A stretch of DNA of 64,000 nucleotides from Pyrobaculum neutrophilum V24Sta (GTDB lineage: Archaea; Thermoproteota; Thermoprotei; Thermoproteales; Thermoproteaceae), in assembly GCF_000019805.1 (NCBI RefSeq), contig NC_010525.1:496001-560000 (forward strand), read 5' to 3'. A program made the position numbers and the translations under genes. The notes below the pieces were generated by a model. The model was not told the DNA's origin. It searched no databases and saw only the letters and a program-made list of their open reading frames with translations. Numbering within the stretch: position 1 is the stretch's first letter; each line of letters begins with the position of its first letter. This document shows, piece by piece, positions 42,388 to 51,655 of the stretch.

Positions 42388-42498
42388 TGTCTTTTGTGAT
42401 TTCTCCGCTTTATAAGCTTTAAGGGGGGTTGCGCCGCCGCCGGTGCACCCCGCTGTGTCCACCGTATATCTTTAAATACTGGCTTTTTCCCCAGGCCT

Positions 42499-42600
42499 AT
42501 GGCTGAGAAGGAGAACGAGAAGAGGGAGGAGAACAAGGGGATGAAGGTGATTAAGACCTACGAAACGACGAGGGTAGTGGTCAAGATGGGTATTTTGTGA
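42499..42600 (+). CDS. Possible 33-residue small protein
   Basis: The ATG at 42499 lies about 25 bp after TTTAAATA (42471-42478), a strong leaderless promoter arrangement. The peptide has a highly charged N-terminal half (KENEKREENKG) and a beta-like C-terminal half (MKVIKTYETTRVVVKMGIL). No family is known to me. The promoter position is the main support. Confidence 0.45.
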   Translation: MAEKENEKREENKGMKVIKTYETTRVVVKMGIL

Positions 42601-42806
42601 TCCCGTCTGGGCGGTAACTCGACAGTTCTTTTAACCACGCCCAGGTTCTTTCTCCTCGCCTGCGCCTTTGCCGGCGCCTCGGGCGTGGGGTCGCGGGGCC
42701 GGAGGGCGCGTGGCCCTCCTCCAGGCCTGGTCGGGGCGCCTCGCCGCTGTAGACACGCGCAGCCGCCTGTGCCGAAACGCAGATTTTTTCAGCGGCTTGG
42801 GCCCTC
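42601..42806. other. G/C-rich convergent gap with a T6 run
   Basis: The region lies between the 3' ends of the 33-residue gene and the 42807 gene. It is about 70% G/C and ends in GATTTTTTC at about 42783-42790, which could act as a T-run terminator on the plus strand. I looked for RNase P and SRP RNA signatures in both directions and found none. Confidence 0.35.
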
Positions 42807-43139
42807 TCAGGTGGTCTCGACGGTGTAGTCTATTTCCTCTCCCGCTATTATCACCTTTATGTGTCTCTTCCTGGTTTTGACTTCGCTTCTGGGCTTGAGG
42901 ACGGCTGTGTAGCTTCCGTCGGGGTTCTGTCTGTACGACTCGACTGTCCAGTCCTCTCCGGCGCATTCGCTGTACATGGCGGCGAAGTCTTCGAAGTAGT
43001 CGACGGTTCCGCAGGTGTAGCACATGTTGCCGTGGAACCTGGCCGTTATGGCTCTCGGCTCGGCCTGTAGGATATCTACGAGGGCCTCGGCGCCGAAGAC
43101 CGTCCTGAACTTCTCTATGGTTTGTCTTAGGCAGTCCAT
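42807..43139 (-). CDS. Hypothetical protein, 110 residues
   Basis: This soluble alpha/beta protein of unknown function has three Cys in the middle (MCYTCGTVDYF and YSECAG). The opening MDCLRQTIEKFRTVFGAEALVDIL is helical. It follows the winged-helix gene at 43144 by 4 bp, so the regulator and this protein are probably co-expressed. Confidence 0.6.
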   Translation of the reverse strand: MDCLRQTIEKFRTVFGAEALVDILQAEPRAITARFHGNMCYTCGTVDYFEDFAAMYSECAGEDWTVESYRQNPDGSYTAVLKPRSEVKTRKRHIKVIIAGEEIDYTVETT

Positions 43140-43143
43140 GGCC

Positions 43144-43434
43144 TCACTGTGTGACGTGTGGCAGTAGGCACTCGACTAGTTTTCTGCCTTTGTCGGTGAT
43201 TCTGACGTATGTCTTTATGTCGAGGCGCCTCCTCTCCACGAGGCCTAGCTTCTCCAGCCTTATGGCCGCCGTGTAGAAGGTGGGGCCTAGGTAGCCGTAG
43301 TCGAGGGTGTCTATGAAGTCTGCCCACTTTACCCTCTGGTTTACGAAGTAGAGGACGAAGAGGGTGCGGAAGCCGTCGTACCTCACCGCGTGTAGGAACT
43401 TGTCCAGTTTTTCGATGACGGCGCGTTCGTCCAT
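43144..43434 (-). CDS. Winged-helix transcriptional regulator
   Basis: The 96-residue product fits a single wHTH domain: RTLFVLYFVNQRVKWADFIDTL, then the recognition region PTFYTAAIRLEKLGLVERRRLDIKTYVRITDKGRKLVECL with a basic wing. MarR/PadR-like small archaeal regulators look like this. Its target is probably its own operon with the 110-residue gene. Confidence 0.7.
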   Translation of the reverse strand: MDERAVIEKLDKFLHAVRYDGFRTLFVLYFVNQRVKWADFIDTLDYGYLGPTFYTAAIRLEKLGLVERRRLDIKTYVRITDKGRKLVECLLPHVTQ

Positions 43435-43461
43435 GTCCGTGTCTACGCCTCCCTTTTATAG

Positions 43462-43998
43462 TTACCACCTGTGGGGCTCCGCCTCGCCGGCGGCCGCGAT
43501 CCTTAGCCTCTCGGCGCCGCCTATTGCCTTTATTATCTCTGCGACGGATCTGGGGACGAGCTCCTCCCACTGGGGGTCGCCCCTCATTAGGAGCTCCCTG
43601 ACTCTTGTGGAGCTGTACCTCTCCCGCTGGTACATGGGCTGCTGCCTCACCTCGTACCCCGCCTCTCTGAAGAGGAGCGCGACGTATGGGTTTCCGGTGT
43701 ACACCACCTGGAAGGGGGGCGCGTACGATTTCACCCTCCCCAGCCACTCCAGGTTGTTTTCGACGTTTGGTATGGGGATTGTGCAGACGCGGGATAGGTC
43801 CACGCCGGCTTCCCTGAGGGCTTCCCTGAGCATCCATATCCTCTCGCCGGCTGTGAAGGGGTCCTTCGCTATGTAGTTGAACTGGGCTGAGCCGACGGCC
43901 ACCACCAGCTCGTCTACCTCCTTCAGCACCTCCCGTATGGCGTATACGTGGCCCCAGTGGGGGGGCTGGAATCTGCCGGGGAAGAGGGCCCGCTTCAC
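43462..43998 (-). CDS. nadM: Nicotinamide-nucleotide adenylyltransferase
   Basis: The 178-residue product has the nucleotidyltransferase signature GRFQPPHWGHVYAI (HxGH variant) and YSSTRVRELLMRG (ISSTxxR-like), typical of archaeal NadM. It makes NAD from NMN and ATP. It overlaps the end of pheS by 4 bp. Confidence 0.93.
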   Translation of the reverse strand: MKRALFPGRFQPPHWGHVYAIREVLKEVDELVVAVGSAQFNYIAKDPFTAGERIWMLREALREAGVDLSRVCTIPIPNVENNLEWLGRVKSYAPPFQVVYTGNPYVALLFREAGYEVRQQPMYQRERYSSTRVRELLMRGDPQWEELVPRSVAEIIKAIGGAERLRIAAAGEAEPHRW

Positions 43999-45479
43999 AG
44001 GGTGTACCTCCCTCCGGCGGCCGCGGCGGATCTCCTGTATCTAGCCCAGCGGCTGTAGTACTCCCGTAGCCTCTCGGGGTCCTTGGTGAAGAGCTCCCTG
44101 ATGTCGTCTATGCCGAGGATTATCATGGCTATCCTGTCTAGCCCCCAGCCCCAGGCCAGCACCCTGCTCTTCCTCACGCCGAGGGGCTCGGTGACCTCGG
44201 GCCTAAATATGCCGGCCCCGCCGAACTCCACCCAGCCCAGCTTGGGGTGCTCCGCGTATACCTCCACAGAGGGGGAGGTGAAGGGGAAGTAGGCCGGCCT
44301 GAACTTGACCTTGGCCATGCCCAGGGCCTTGGCTATCTGCTCCAGCTGCCCCAGGAGGTGTTTGAAGGTGAGGCCCGGCCCCACCACTATGCCGTCTAGC
44401 TGGTGGAACTCCATGCTGTGTTTGGGGTCCAGCTTCTCCGGGCGGAAGACCCTGCCTATTGTAAAGACCTTGTACTCCCCGTCGCCTCTCTCCGCCAGCG
44501 CCCTTATGGTGGTGGCGGTGGTCTGGGTCCTGAGGACGGGGTTCAGCGCCTTGTTGGGGTCCCATCTGTAGCGCCACCTCTCCTCGTGGATCTTCCCAAC
44601 GGCGTCCATGAGCTCGGGGGGCGGCCGCTCCAGGGGGCCCTCCCACCTCACGTAGAAGGTGTCGTGGACCTCCCTGGCGGGGTGGTCCTGCGCTTGAAAC
44701 AGCGCGTCGAAGTTCCAGAACTCCACCTCCAGTACGGGCCCCCTCGCCTCCTCGAACCCCAGCCCCACCATCACCTCCCTGACGTAGTCCAGGAACTCGT
44801 TGAAGAAGTGTGGGACGGGGCCGGGGTGCTCTGGGGGCTCTATGGAGAGGTCGAAGGGCTTTAGGGTGTAGCTCCTCCACCTGCCGCTGGCTATGTCCTC
44901 CGCCGTGAGGGCCGTCTTGACCTCCGCGGGCTTGACCGCCTCGGGGGGGACCGCGGCTTTTACATACACCGCCGTCTTCTCCACCTTCTTCACCAGCTTC
45001 CTCCGGGCGAACTCCTGGAGCACCTCGGGCGGCGCCTTGTCTATGGAGGCGAGGAGGCGTTGCCTCTCCTCCACCGCGGCCAGCAACCTCCTGTAGGTCT
45101 CCTCGTCTAGCTCCAGGCGGCGGCCCCTCGGCCTTACCCCCAGCTTGGCTAGGTTGGCCAGGGCGAGGTCGGCCTCGGGCTGGGCGAGGTCGGCTACGCA
45201 CAAGCCGCCTTCGCAGCGGGCGGCCTTGAGGAGCTTGTACTCGGGGAGGCCCTCCTCGGCGCGGCGCCTGCCCTCCTCGGTGAGCTCGTAGCTCTCGGCG
45301 GTCCGCCTCTCCACCTGGAGCAGGCCCCTGGCCCTGGCCTCCTCCACGTATCTCATGAGGCTCTCCGGCGCTACGCCCATCTCCCTCGCCACCTCCTCCA
45401 GCGGCCTCCAGGCCGGGGCTCTCCTGAGGATTTCGTATATCTGTTGCGGGACTAGGGCCACGGGGGTCTGCAAAAGCAC
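43995..45479 (-). CDS. pheS: Phenylalanyl-tRNA synthetase alpha subunit
   Basis: The 494-residue product has an N-terminal winged-helix region (about 1-80) used in tRNA binding, and a class II catalytic core. Motif 2 reads RVFRPEKLDPKHSMEFHQLDG and motif 3 reads RVLAWGWGLDRIAMIILGIDD. It charges tRNA-Phe together with PheT, which is not in the window. It overlaps nadM. Confidence 0.95.
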   Translation of the reverse strand: MLLQTPVALVPQQIYEILRRAPAWRPLEEVAREMGVAPESLMRYVEEARARGLLQVERRTAESYELTEEGRRRAEEGLPEYKLLKAARCEGGLCVADLAQPEADLALANLAKLGVRPRGRRLELDEETYRRLLAAVEERQRLLASIDKAPPEVLQEFARRKLVKKVEKTAVYVKAAVPPEAVKPAEVKTALTAEDIASGRWRSYTLKPFDLSIEPPEHPGPVPHFFNEFLDYVREVMVGLGFEEARGPVLEVEFWNFDALFQAQDHPAREVHDTFYVRWEGPLERPPPELMDAVGKIHEERWRYRWDPNKALNPVLRTQTTATTIRALAERGDGEYKVFTIGRVFRPEKLDPKHSMEFHQLDGIVVGPGLTFKHLLGQLEQIAKALGMAKVKFRPAYFPFTSPSVEVYAEHPKLGWVEFGGAGIFRPEVTEPLGVRKSRVLAWGWGLDRIAMIILGIDDIRELFTKDPERLREYYSRWARYRRSAAAAGGRYTL

Positions 45480-45513
45480 GTTATTAACTGTTTCCCGGGG
45501 GGCGGGCCGGGGT

Positions 45514-45744
45514 CTAGCGGCCTCTTATGAAGGCCGCCGGGATGTCCTCCTCCTTCTCCTCCTCCCTTGGCGGCTTTGCCTTGAAGACCTCTCTGTATAG
45601 GAGGTCGCGGAGGGCGGCTCTGATGGCCTCGCTACGGTTGGGGAAGATCCCCCTTCTGACGAGGTCGTCGAGCTCCTCGAGCATCTTCTTGGGCACGTGC
45701 ACCGAGATGAGGGACATCTTGTCCTGGCTCTTGCTCCGCGGCAT
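45514..45744 (-). CDS. Ribbon-helix-helix regulator
   Basis: The 76-residue RHH protein has the beta strand SLISVHVPKKMLEELDDLV and RRGIFPNRSEAIRAALRDLL for the two helices. It would bind DNA as a dimer. A charged Glu-rich tail (REEEKEEDIPAAF) follows. A similar protein is at 56508-56723. It lies 34 bp upstream of pheS. Confidence 0.85.
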   Translation of the reverse strand: MPRSKSQDKMSLISVHVPKKMLEELDDLVRRGIFPNRSEAIRAALRDLLYREVFKAKPPREEEKEEDIPAAFIRGR

Positions 45745-45796
45745 GGCCTATTTTATCTCCTGCCTTAATAAAGGTCTTCGCCAGGTATTACGGCTG

Positions 45797-46114
45797 TTAT
45801 ACCTCCGCCGTGGCCTTGGCGGAGGAGAGGGCCTTTATCAACAGGTCGAGGACGTGGTATCTGGGGAGGGTGGAGAGCCTCTTGGCGAGCTTCCTGAGCT
45901 TCTCCGCCTCCTCTGGCGTGATCTCCTTTGGCCTCCCCTCGCCGTCGTAGGCCTGCCAGCCTCCCTTCTCGTATATATAGCCCACGTCGTCCATATATAC
46001 CTCGGCGTAGAGCCCCCTCCTCTTGGCCTCTGCGAAGACCACCACGTTCTTCAGCTCCAGCTCCATGTAGCTGTTTCTGAGGACGAGCCTTAGGAACGGG
46101 GCTCTAAGCCTCAC
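45797..46114 (-). CDS. Hypothetical protein, 105 residues
   Basis: This is an unknown basic protein with a beta-rich N-terminal half (MELELKNVVVFAEAKRRGLYAEVYMDDVGYIYEK) and a helical C-terminal half (TPEEAEKLRKLAKRLSTLPRYHVLDLLIKAL). It lies between the DUF1512 gene and the RHH regulator on the same strand. An ATG at about codon 17 (MELELKN) is an alternative start. Confidence 0.6.
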   Translation of the reverse strand: MRLRAPFLRLVLRNSYMELELKNVVVFAEAKRRGLYAEVYMDDVGYIYEKGGWQAYDGEGRPKEITPEEAEKLRKLAKRLSTLPRYHVLDLLIKALSSAKATAEV

Positions 46115-46149
46115 GGCCTACCCCACTGCCCTGGTTAAAAATGTATCCA

Positions 46150-47274
46150 TTACGACGCGGCGGGGGGCTGGCCCACCCCCACGGTGTTTCCAACGCCTAT
46201 CAGCAGGACCGCCTCGCCAGGCTGGACTTGGCTGGTGATGAACTCCAGCACCCGCTTGGTGGTGTACTGCACCGCGTTGTATATCTCGGCGGTCATGGCG
46301 GTAAGCGCCTCCGACTGCCGCATCTTTATCAAGAAGGCGTACAGGGGTACGCCGTATTTCGTCGCGTAGGACTCTATGTTGAACTTCTCCACCCCCACCC
46401 CGCCCATTGCAACGCCTATGCCCTCAGCCACCTCGCCCGTCTTCTCCCCCTCAAGCCTCAAGGCGGCGTCTACAGTGACGATGTATTTAGGCTTTGCCTT
46501 CAGCTCGCCGAAGACGTACTCCACAGCCTCGTCTAGCCTCCCCACGGTGCTGCCGGGCCCCTCGGCCTTTATCACGTAGAGCTTCCTCCCCTCGTATTCG
46601 CACTCAGCCACCACCGTGTCTTTCACCGCCTTGTGGTAGACGAGGGAGCCGCAGCGGCTGAGGACGTTGTACGCCACCTGGGGGCCGGCGCTGTCGCCGA
46701 TGGGGGAGCCTCTTATGAAGGAGGAGACCGCCTCGTTTACCGTCTCCGTCAGCTCCTTAAGCAGGGGGAGCAACATGGTGAGCTGGATGACTAGGTAGAA
46801 GGCCTTGTACTTCCTGGCGGTCTTGTAGTAGTGGTCCACCACCTTGTAGATGAGGTTCATGTACCGCAGCGCCTCCACCGCCGTGGCCATGTTCTTCACG
46901 GCAACGCCGTCTTCCACCAGCCTCCCGATCTCCCGCTCGTAGGTCTCCACGTAGGTGTTCAGTATGTGTTTATACTTGGGCACTATGCCGCTTGGGTCTA
47001 GAGAGGTGGGCTCGATGACTGCGAAGTCCACCATCCTCTTGAGCGTCGCCTCGAGCTCCTGCCTCTGCACCTCCCTCCTCTTGGCCTTCTCCAGCGCCGC
47101 CAGGACGTTGGCGGAGGCCGTGTTCAGGAGCTGGCCTAGGTAGGAGAGGAAGCCGCTGACCTGGCTCAGGTACCTCCACATCTGGAGGTCCTGCAACATG
47201 AATATCAGGGCGAACCATATGAGCATGGAGATTAGGTACCACATCGAGTCGTAGCCGCCCGTCTGCGTGTACAT
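46150..47274 (-). CDS. DUF1512-family membrane protein
   Basis: The 374-residue product has an N-terminal membrane helix (MWYLISMLIWFALIFMLQDLQMW), a long helical middle and a C-terminal alpha/beta domain (YIVTVDAALRLEGEKTG...GVAMGGVGVEKFNIE...QPGEAVLLIGVGNTVG). This matches the archaeal DUF1512 layout as I know it. Function unknown; the C-terminal glycine patterns suggest ligand binding. Confidence 0.7.
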   Translation of the reverse strand: MYTQTGGYDSMWYLISMLIWFALIFMLQDLQMWRYLSQVSGFLSYLGQLLNTASANVLAALEKAKRREVQRQELEATLKRMVDFAVIEPTSLDPSGIVPKYKHILNTYVETYEREIGRLVEDGVAVKNMATAVEALRYMNLIYKVVDHYYKTARKYKAFYLVIQLTMLLPLLKELTETVNEAVSSFIRGSPIGDSAGPQVAYNVLSRCGSLVYHKAVKDTVVAECEYEGRKLYVIKAEGPGSTVGRLDEAVEYVFGELKAKPKYIVTVDAALRLEGEKTGEVAEGIGVAMGGVGVEKFNIESYATKYGVPLYAFLIKMRQSEALTAMTAEIYNAVQYTTKRVLEFITSQVQPGEAVLLIGVGNTVGVGQPPAAS

Positions 47275-47392
47275 TACACCGACGTCTGTTTTGACTTAAA
47301 AAGGTTTTGACAGACTCAGCGATCGAGGACCAGCTCACACGTCGCAGAGAATCCCCTCATCACGTGCCTCCCCCCGCCCCAGGGTTAAAAAC

Positions 47393-48889
47393 CTACACCT
47401 CCACCAGGTCCCCCCGCGGCCTCGGCCCCTCCTCCCCCCTCTTCCTCGCGATGAAGGCCGCTGCGGCTCCCACCGTCGCCGCCGCGGCGGCGATCTTTAG
47501 AAAGCTGTGGGGGGTCAAGGTGGGTATCTTGACCTCGGTCTGTAGCTGGACTAGGTAGGCCACGCCGTTTACCTCCACCGCCGCTCTGCTGTCTAGTGGT
47601 ATCACCCTGGCCACGCCGTCGCGGCCGGCGAACTTCAGCCCGCCCACCGCCACCGTGAAGGCCGGGATGGGGGTGCCCAAGGCGTCCACCACCCTTATGG
47701 TGCGGAAGAGGGATGAGGCGTTTACGGCTATCACGGGAGCCGCCCTCCTAACGAACTCGGCCACCTGGGTCCCGTTGTAGAAGAGCTTGACCGTCACGTT
47801 CTGCCCCATCTTTGCCACCTCCGGCTGGACCACCGCTGTGAAGCCCGGCGCGTCCAACACCGCCTTGGGCTTCACCAGGTCTGTGTAGGCCTCCACCACG
47901 CCGCCTGACGCCTCGGCGGGGTACCTATACACGGACTCCCCCGCCTTTACATATACAGCGTAGGAGGCGCCGGAGACCACACACATCGAGACGGGGGTTC
48001 CGTCGTCTGTGGCCACCATATACACAGGCAGATCCTGGCCGTCTGCGGTTTTGGCCTGCGCCCCGCGGAGCCTCCACGTGGTGATGTTCTTGGGGAGGTA
48101 GTAGAAGGAGAGGGCGTACTCCTCGCCGGTCTCCAGCTTTACGTATACGCGGAGGGGCCTCTCGGTGGGGTTGACCACGGTGGCTGTGCCTCTGCACTCC
48201 CCCACCACGGGTACCGCTATCTGCTCAACAACGATCCGCGGCTTGCCCACCACGGCCCTCTGGCCGGGGGCGAAGTACAGCTGGAAGTCGGGGGTCCACC
48301 CTCTAACGCCGTCGACCTTCACCCCCTCTGTGGGGACCTCCACGTAGTAGTCCGGCTTGTCGTCGCTGAGGCTGATGTACGTCACGTTGGCTATGCCGTA
48401 GGCGTAGATCTGGGCGCCGCCGTATACCACGTACTCCTCGGCGTATACGCCGAAGGCCGAGGCCGAGTACACCCTGTATACGTACCTCCCCTCCACCTGG
48501 GGCGGGGTGAAGGACTTGATCCTAACTATGGCCGTCCCGTTTACCACGTAGGGCACGCCCTGGAGTAGATAGGCCGAGTCCTCGCCTTTGACCGAGACGG
48601 GTATGAGGGGGCCGAGGCTCCTCCACCGGTCTACCCTCACCGTTATGTAGTCGCCGCACAGGCGCCCCCTTAGGTATTTGGGGGTGGGGTAGGGGTCGAG
48701 GGCGGGCGGGACGAGGGAGCCGCTGCTTGATACGCCGTATACCGACGCTATCCCCCAGGGCGCGAGGGGGTCCACATACGCCGTGAAGTTGGCGCAGCCG
48801 CCAAGCGGCGCCGTGTAGATAAACGGCATGGCGGTTATGGGCACTGCGGCGGCCGTGGCGTTGATCAGCAGATACAGGAAGCCGAGCAT
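47393..48889 (-). CDS. Large surface protein with C-terminal membrane anchor
   Basis: The 498-residue product has a signal peptide (MLGFLYLLINATAAAVPITA) and a beta-rich exported region with several N-glycosylation-type NxT/S sites (NGTA, NVTY, NGTQ). A C-terminal hydrophobic helix (FLKIAAAAATVGAAAAFIA) and basic tail follow. The start is the ATG at 48889 rather than 48928 because it gives a clean signal. No enzymatic domain was recognised. Confidence 0.7.
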   Translation of the reverse strand: MLGFLYLLINATAAAVPITAMPFIYTAPLGGCANFTAYVDPLAPWGIASVYGVSSSGSLVPPALDPYPTPKYLRGRLCGDYITVRVDRWRSLGPLIPVSVKGEDSAYLLQGVPYVVNGTAIVRIKSFTPPQVEGRYVYRVYSASAFGVYAEEYVVYGGAQIYAYGIANVTYISLSDDKPDYYVEVPTEGVKVDGVRGWTPDFQLYFAPGQRAVVGKPRIVVEQIAVPVVGECRGTATVVNPTERPLRVYVKLETGEEYALSFYYLPKNITTWRLRGAQAKTADGQDLPVYMVATDDGTPVSMCVVSGASYAVYVKAGESVYRYPAEASGGVVEAYTDLVKPKAVLDAPGFTAVVQPEVAKMGQNVTVKLFYNGTQVAEFVRRAAPVIAVNASSLFRTIRVVDALGTPIPAFTVAVGGLKFAGRDGVARVIPLDSRAAVEVNGVAYLVQLQTEVKIPTLTPHSFLKIAAAAATVGAAAAFIARKRGEEGPRPRGDLVEV

Positions 48890-48970
48890 GGATGTAGGCG
48901 GCCCCGCGGATATATAGCTAGTGGGCAAAACCCGGATTTCTGGTGCACAACTCTTAAATACCGCCGTCTT

Positions 48971-49276
48971 GTGGACGCCGTGAAGTGGACACTCTATGCG
49001 ATCCTCTACCTCATAGGCGTTTTGACCCTCGGCCTGCTCCTCATGGGGGCGGAGAAGATGGCCGCGGCCGCGCTCGACCTCGTCTTTCTGGTGATCGCGG
49101 TGGTCCTCTTCCGGCTGGCGCTTAAGGACGTGTCCGCCGCCTTGGACATAGCCTCGGAGGACAGGGAGAGGGCTGAGTATAGGATGATGCAGGTGATCCT
49201 CATCGCGACGTTTCTAATCGCGGCGGGCGTCCTGGGGTACGGCTTCTTGAAGGCCCTATTTCCCTTTATCCCCTAG
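48971..49276 (+). CDS. Small membrane protein, three helices
   Basis: The 101-residue product has hydrophobic segments at about residues 6-25, 31-50 and 74-96. A TATA-like CTTAAATA at 48953-48960 would favour the GTG at 48980 (MKWTLYAILY) by distance; the GTG at 48971 is also possible. It converges on the coiled-coil gene with a 21-bp overlap. Function unknown. Confidence 0.65.
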   Translation: MDAVKWTLYAILYLIGVLTLGLLLMGAEKMAAAALDLVFLVIAVVLFRLALKDVSAALDIASEDRERAEYRMMQVILIATFLIAAGVLGYGFLKALFPFIP

Positions 49277-50482
49277 GCGGCTTCTGCACTCCTCCAGCTG
49301 GGCCTTGAGCTGGGCCAACATGGCCTCCCTCAGCAGGAGGCTTCTGTAGAAGGCCAGCGTCTCCCGCTCCTGCTCCAGGAGGCGGCGTTGCCACTCGTTG
49401 AGCTTCTGCTCCTCCTCGATCAACCTCTTGGCGAATCTCCCCAGGTTGTCCAGCAGCTCCGTCTCCTTGGCCCTCACCGCCTCCTCAAGACGCTTGAGCT
49501 CCTCCTCCTTCTTCGCCACGGCGTTTTCAAAGGTCTTGTACTTCGCCGCCATCTCCTCCAGCTCCTGCCTCTTCCTCTCCAGCGCCGCTTGGACCTCGGC
49601 GAGCTCCCTCTCCCTCTGGGCAAGCTCGGCGAGTCTCTTCTCCACCTCGGAGGCTTGGGCCACCAGCGCCTTAGCCCTCTCCTCCTGCTCCGCCAGCTGC
49701 CTCTGCCTCACGGCGAGCTCCTGCTCGGCCTTCTTGAGCTCGAACTCCTTGCGCAACAGCTCCTCCCTCAGCCTCCTCAGCTCCTCCTCCTTCTGGGCAA
49801 GCTCCTGGCTTCTCGTTGCCAGCAGGGCCAGGGCTTTGCGGGTTTCCTCCAGGGCGTTCTTCGTCGGGTCGGCCAGCTCGGACATCTTCCTCGCGTTTTC
49901 CAGCGCCAGGGCGAGCTCCCCCTCCCTCTTCCTCAGCGCCTCCTCCCTCGTCTTCAGCTCCGCCTCTTTGTAGGCGAGTTGCCTTATCTTGGCCTCGTAC
50001 TCCTGCATCTTCGCGCCGAAGTCCTTCATCATCTCCAGCATGGCTGACGCCACGGTTCTGATCTGCTCGCTCTGGCTCTTGATGGCGTTTAGCTGCTCGG
50101 CGAGGCTTTCAACTCTGCCCGCTACGCCGTCCAGCTTTTCGGCCACCGAAATGAACTGGTTCGTCGCGTCTACCACCGCCTTTGCAGACGCCGAGAGCCT
50201 CTCCGCCACGGCCGTCAGCTCGGAGGCTCTGTCCGCCGAGGCGTTGAGCTGGGTTATGGCCTTGTTGAGCTGGGCGGCGCCCTCGACCAGGTCCTTGGAG
50301 ATCCTGCTCAACAGGGAGGCGAGGCCCTCCACCGACTTCTTGAGGTCGAGCGAGTTGGCCTTGACCTCGGCCACCACCTCGTTTCTCACCTCCTCGATGC
50401 GGGTGGAGAGGGTGGTGATGTCTGTGGAGAGCTTCGCCAGCACCTCGTCCACCTTCTTTCCCGCGTCTTCACGCCTAAACAC
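49256..50482 (-). CDS. Long coiled-coil protein
   Basis: The 408-residue product is almost entirely heptad-repeat helix, rich in Glu, Lys, Arg, Ala and Leu, with one weak break near residue 200 (ADPTKNALEE). The N-terminal third is chemoreceptor/apolipoprotein-like; the C-terminal two thirds are SMC-hinge-free coiled coil. There is no ATPase or membrane segment. It sits 30 bp after another coiled-coil gene, suggesting a structural pair. Function unknown. Confidence 0.75.
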   Translation of the reverse strand: MFRREDAGKKVDEVLAKLSTDITTLSTRIEEVRNEVVAEVKANSLDLKKSVEGLASLLSRISKDLVEGAAQLNKAITQLNASADRASELTAVAERLSASAKAVVDATNQFISVAEKLDGVAGRVESLAEQLNAIKSQSEQIRTVASAMLEMMKDFGAKMQEYEAKIRQLAYKEAELKTREEALRKREGELALALENARKMSELADPTKNALEETRKALALLATRSQELAQKEEELRRLREELLRKEFELKKAEQELAVRQRQLAEQEERAKALVAQASEVEKRLAELAQRERELAEVQAALERKRQELEEMAAKYKTFENAVAKKEEELKRLEEAVRAKETELLDNLGRFAKRLIEEEQKLNEWQRRLLEQERETLAFYRSLLLREAMLAQLKAQLEECRSRLGDKGK

Positions 50483-50512
50483 AGTGTTAGATATGCCAAG
50501 ATATATATCTGT

Positions 50513-50848
50513 TTACTTTAAGATTTTGTTGAGGGCCTCCTGGAGGGCGAGCATCTTCTCGAGCACCGCCGTGCACGCCTCGTCTCTCCTCAGCCGGTCC
50601 TCGGCTACGGCGGCTCTTATGAGGCTGGCGTTTTCCACAACGGCGGCCGCCGCGGCGTTGAGCTTCTCCGCCGCCTCCCGGAGGGCGTTTAACGCCACGT
50701 CTGCGTCTGTGGAGCGCGCCTGGGGCTCCGCGAGTTTTTTAGACAGCTCCGCCACCTCCCTCCTCAGGTTCGCCACGTCTTGCCTAAGCTGCCTCAGCTC
50801 GGCCAGGATCTCAACGGCGTACTCCGGTATGCCGAAGTCCTCGGCCAT
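50513..50848 (-). CDS. Short coiled-coil protein
   Basis: The 111-residue helical protein (ILAELRQLRQDVANLRREVAELSKKL, then an Ala-rich helix) lies immediately upstream of the 408-residue coiled-coil gene. The ATG at 50848 diverges from the acetyltransferase at 50897, with the 48-bp gap holding TTTATAAG. It may oligomerise with its neighbour. Confidence 0.65.
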   Translation of the reverse strand: MAEDFGIPEYAVEILAELRQLRQDVANLRREVAELSKKLAEPQARSTDADVALNALREAAEKLNAAAAAVVENASLIRAAVAEDRLRRDEACTAVLEKMLALQEALNKILK

Positions 50849-50896
50849 GCGGCTACCTCCCCCTGGAAATTTATAAGTAACGCCTCTCCCAGCCAC

Positions 50897-51577
50897 ATGG
50901 GCCTCATCTCGACCAAGGCCAAGGTCTACGCGAGGTACATATCGCCAGACGCCTACATCTACGGCCCAACCGTAGTCGGCAGAGACAGCTTCATAGACGC
51001 GGCGGTGATAGGGTACCCCACGCGGCAGAAGATACTCCAGGGTTTCTCCTCGCCGGATGAGGTGAGCGACGGGGCTAGGCTGGGGGAGTCCGTGGTGGTG
51101 CGTAGCGGCGTGGTGATATACGAAGACGTGGAGGTGGGCGACGGCGCTGAGTTCGGACACAACGTGCTGGTGAGGGAGTTCACGAAGATCGGGCGCGGAG
51201 TCAGGGTGGGCACCCAAGCCGTCATTGAGAGGGAGGTGAAGATAGGGGATAGGGCTTGGATCCAGTCCATGGTGTATATACCAAACGGGACCGTGATCGA
51301 GGAAGACGTCTTCATAGGCCCAAACGCCGTGATCACCAACGACAAGTACCCGCCCAGCAGAAGACTAGCCCCCGTGGTGATAAGAAGGGGGGCGGTCATA
51401 GGGGCAAACTCGACCATTGTGGCGGGAATCGAGGTGGGGGAGGGGGCGGTGGTGGCGGCAGGCGCGGTGGTGACCAAGGACGTACCCCCGGGAGTCGTAG
51501 TGGCGGGGGTCCCAGCCAGAGTGGTCGGAAAAGCCGAGGAATACCTAAGGAAGAGGGCGGTCTACGAGGGCGGTTGA
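50897..51577 (+). CDS. Left-handed beta-helix acyltransferase
   Basis: The 226-residue product is built of hexapeptide repeats (for example GVVIYEDVEVGDGAEFGHNV and GANSTIVAGIEVGEGAVVAAGAVV), with the acetyltransferase end VPPGVVVAGVPARVVG. Similar enzymes acetylate nucleotide sugars or amino sugars; the His in EFGHNV could be catalytic. The ATG at 50897 matches the first full strand. The sugar substrate is unknown. Confidence 0.85.
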   Translation: MGLISTKAKVYARYISPDAYIYGPTVVGRDSFIDAAVIGYPTRQKILQGFSSPDEVSDGARLGESVVVRSGVVIYEDVEVGDGAEFGHNVLVREFTKIGRGVRVGTQAVIEREVKIGDRAWIQSMVYIPNGTVIEEDVFIGPNAVITNDKYPPSRRLAPVVIRRGAVIGANSTIVAGIEVGEGAVVAAGAVVTKDVPPGVVVAGVPARVVGKAEEYLRKRAVYEGG

Positions 51578-51655
51578 AAAACCGCCGCGATCTTCACACC
51601 ACCTCGGGGTTGTCCCGCCACGCCCCACCCCCGCGAGTCGGCAAAAACAAAGGGG

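Noticed and set aside
42601-42806. Possible RNase P or SRP RNA in the G/C-rich gap
   Set aside because: I found none of the conserved sequence blocks in either direction.
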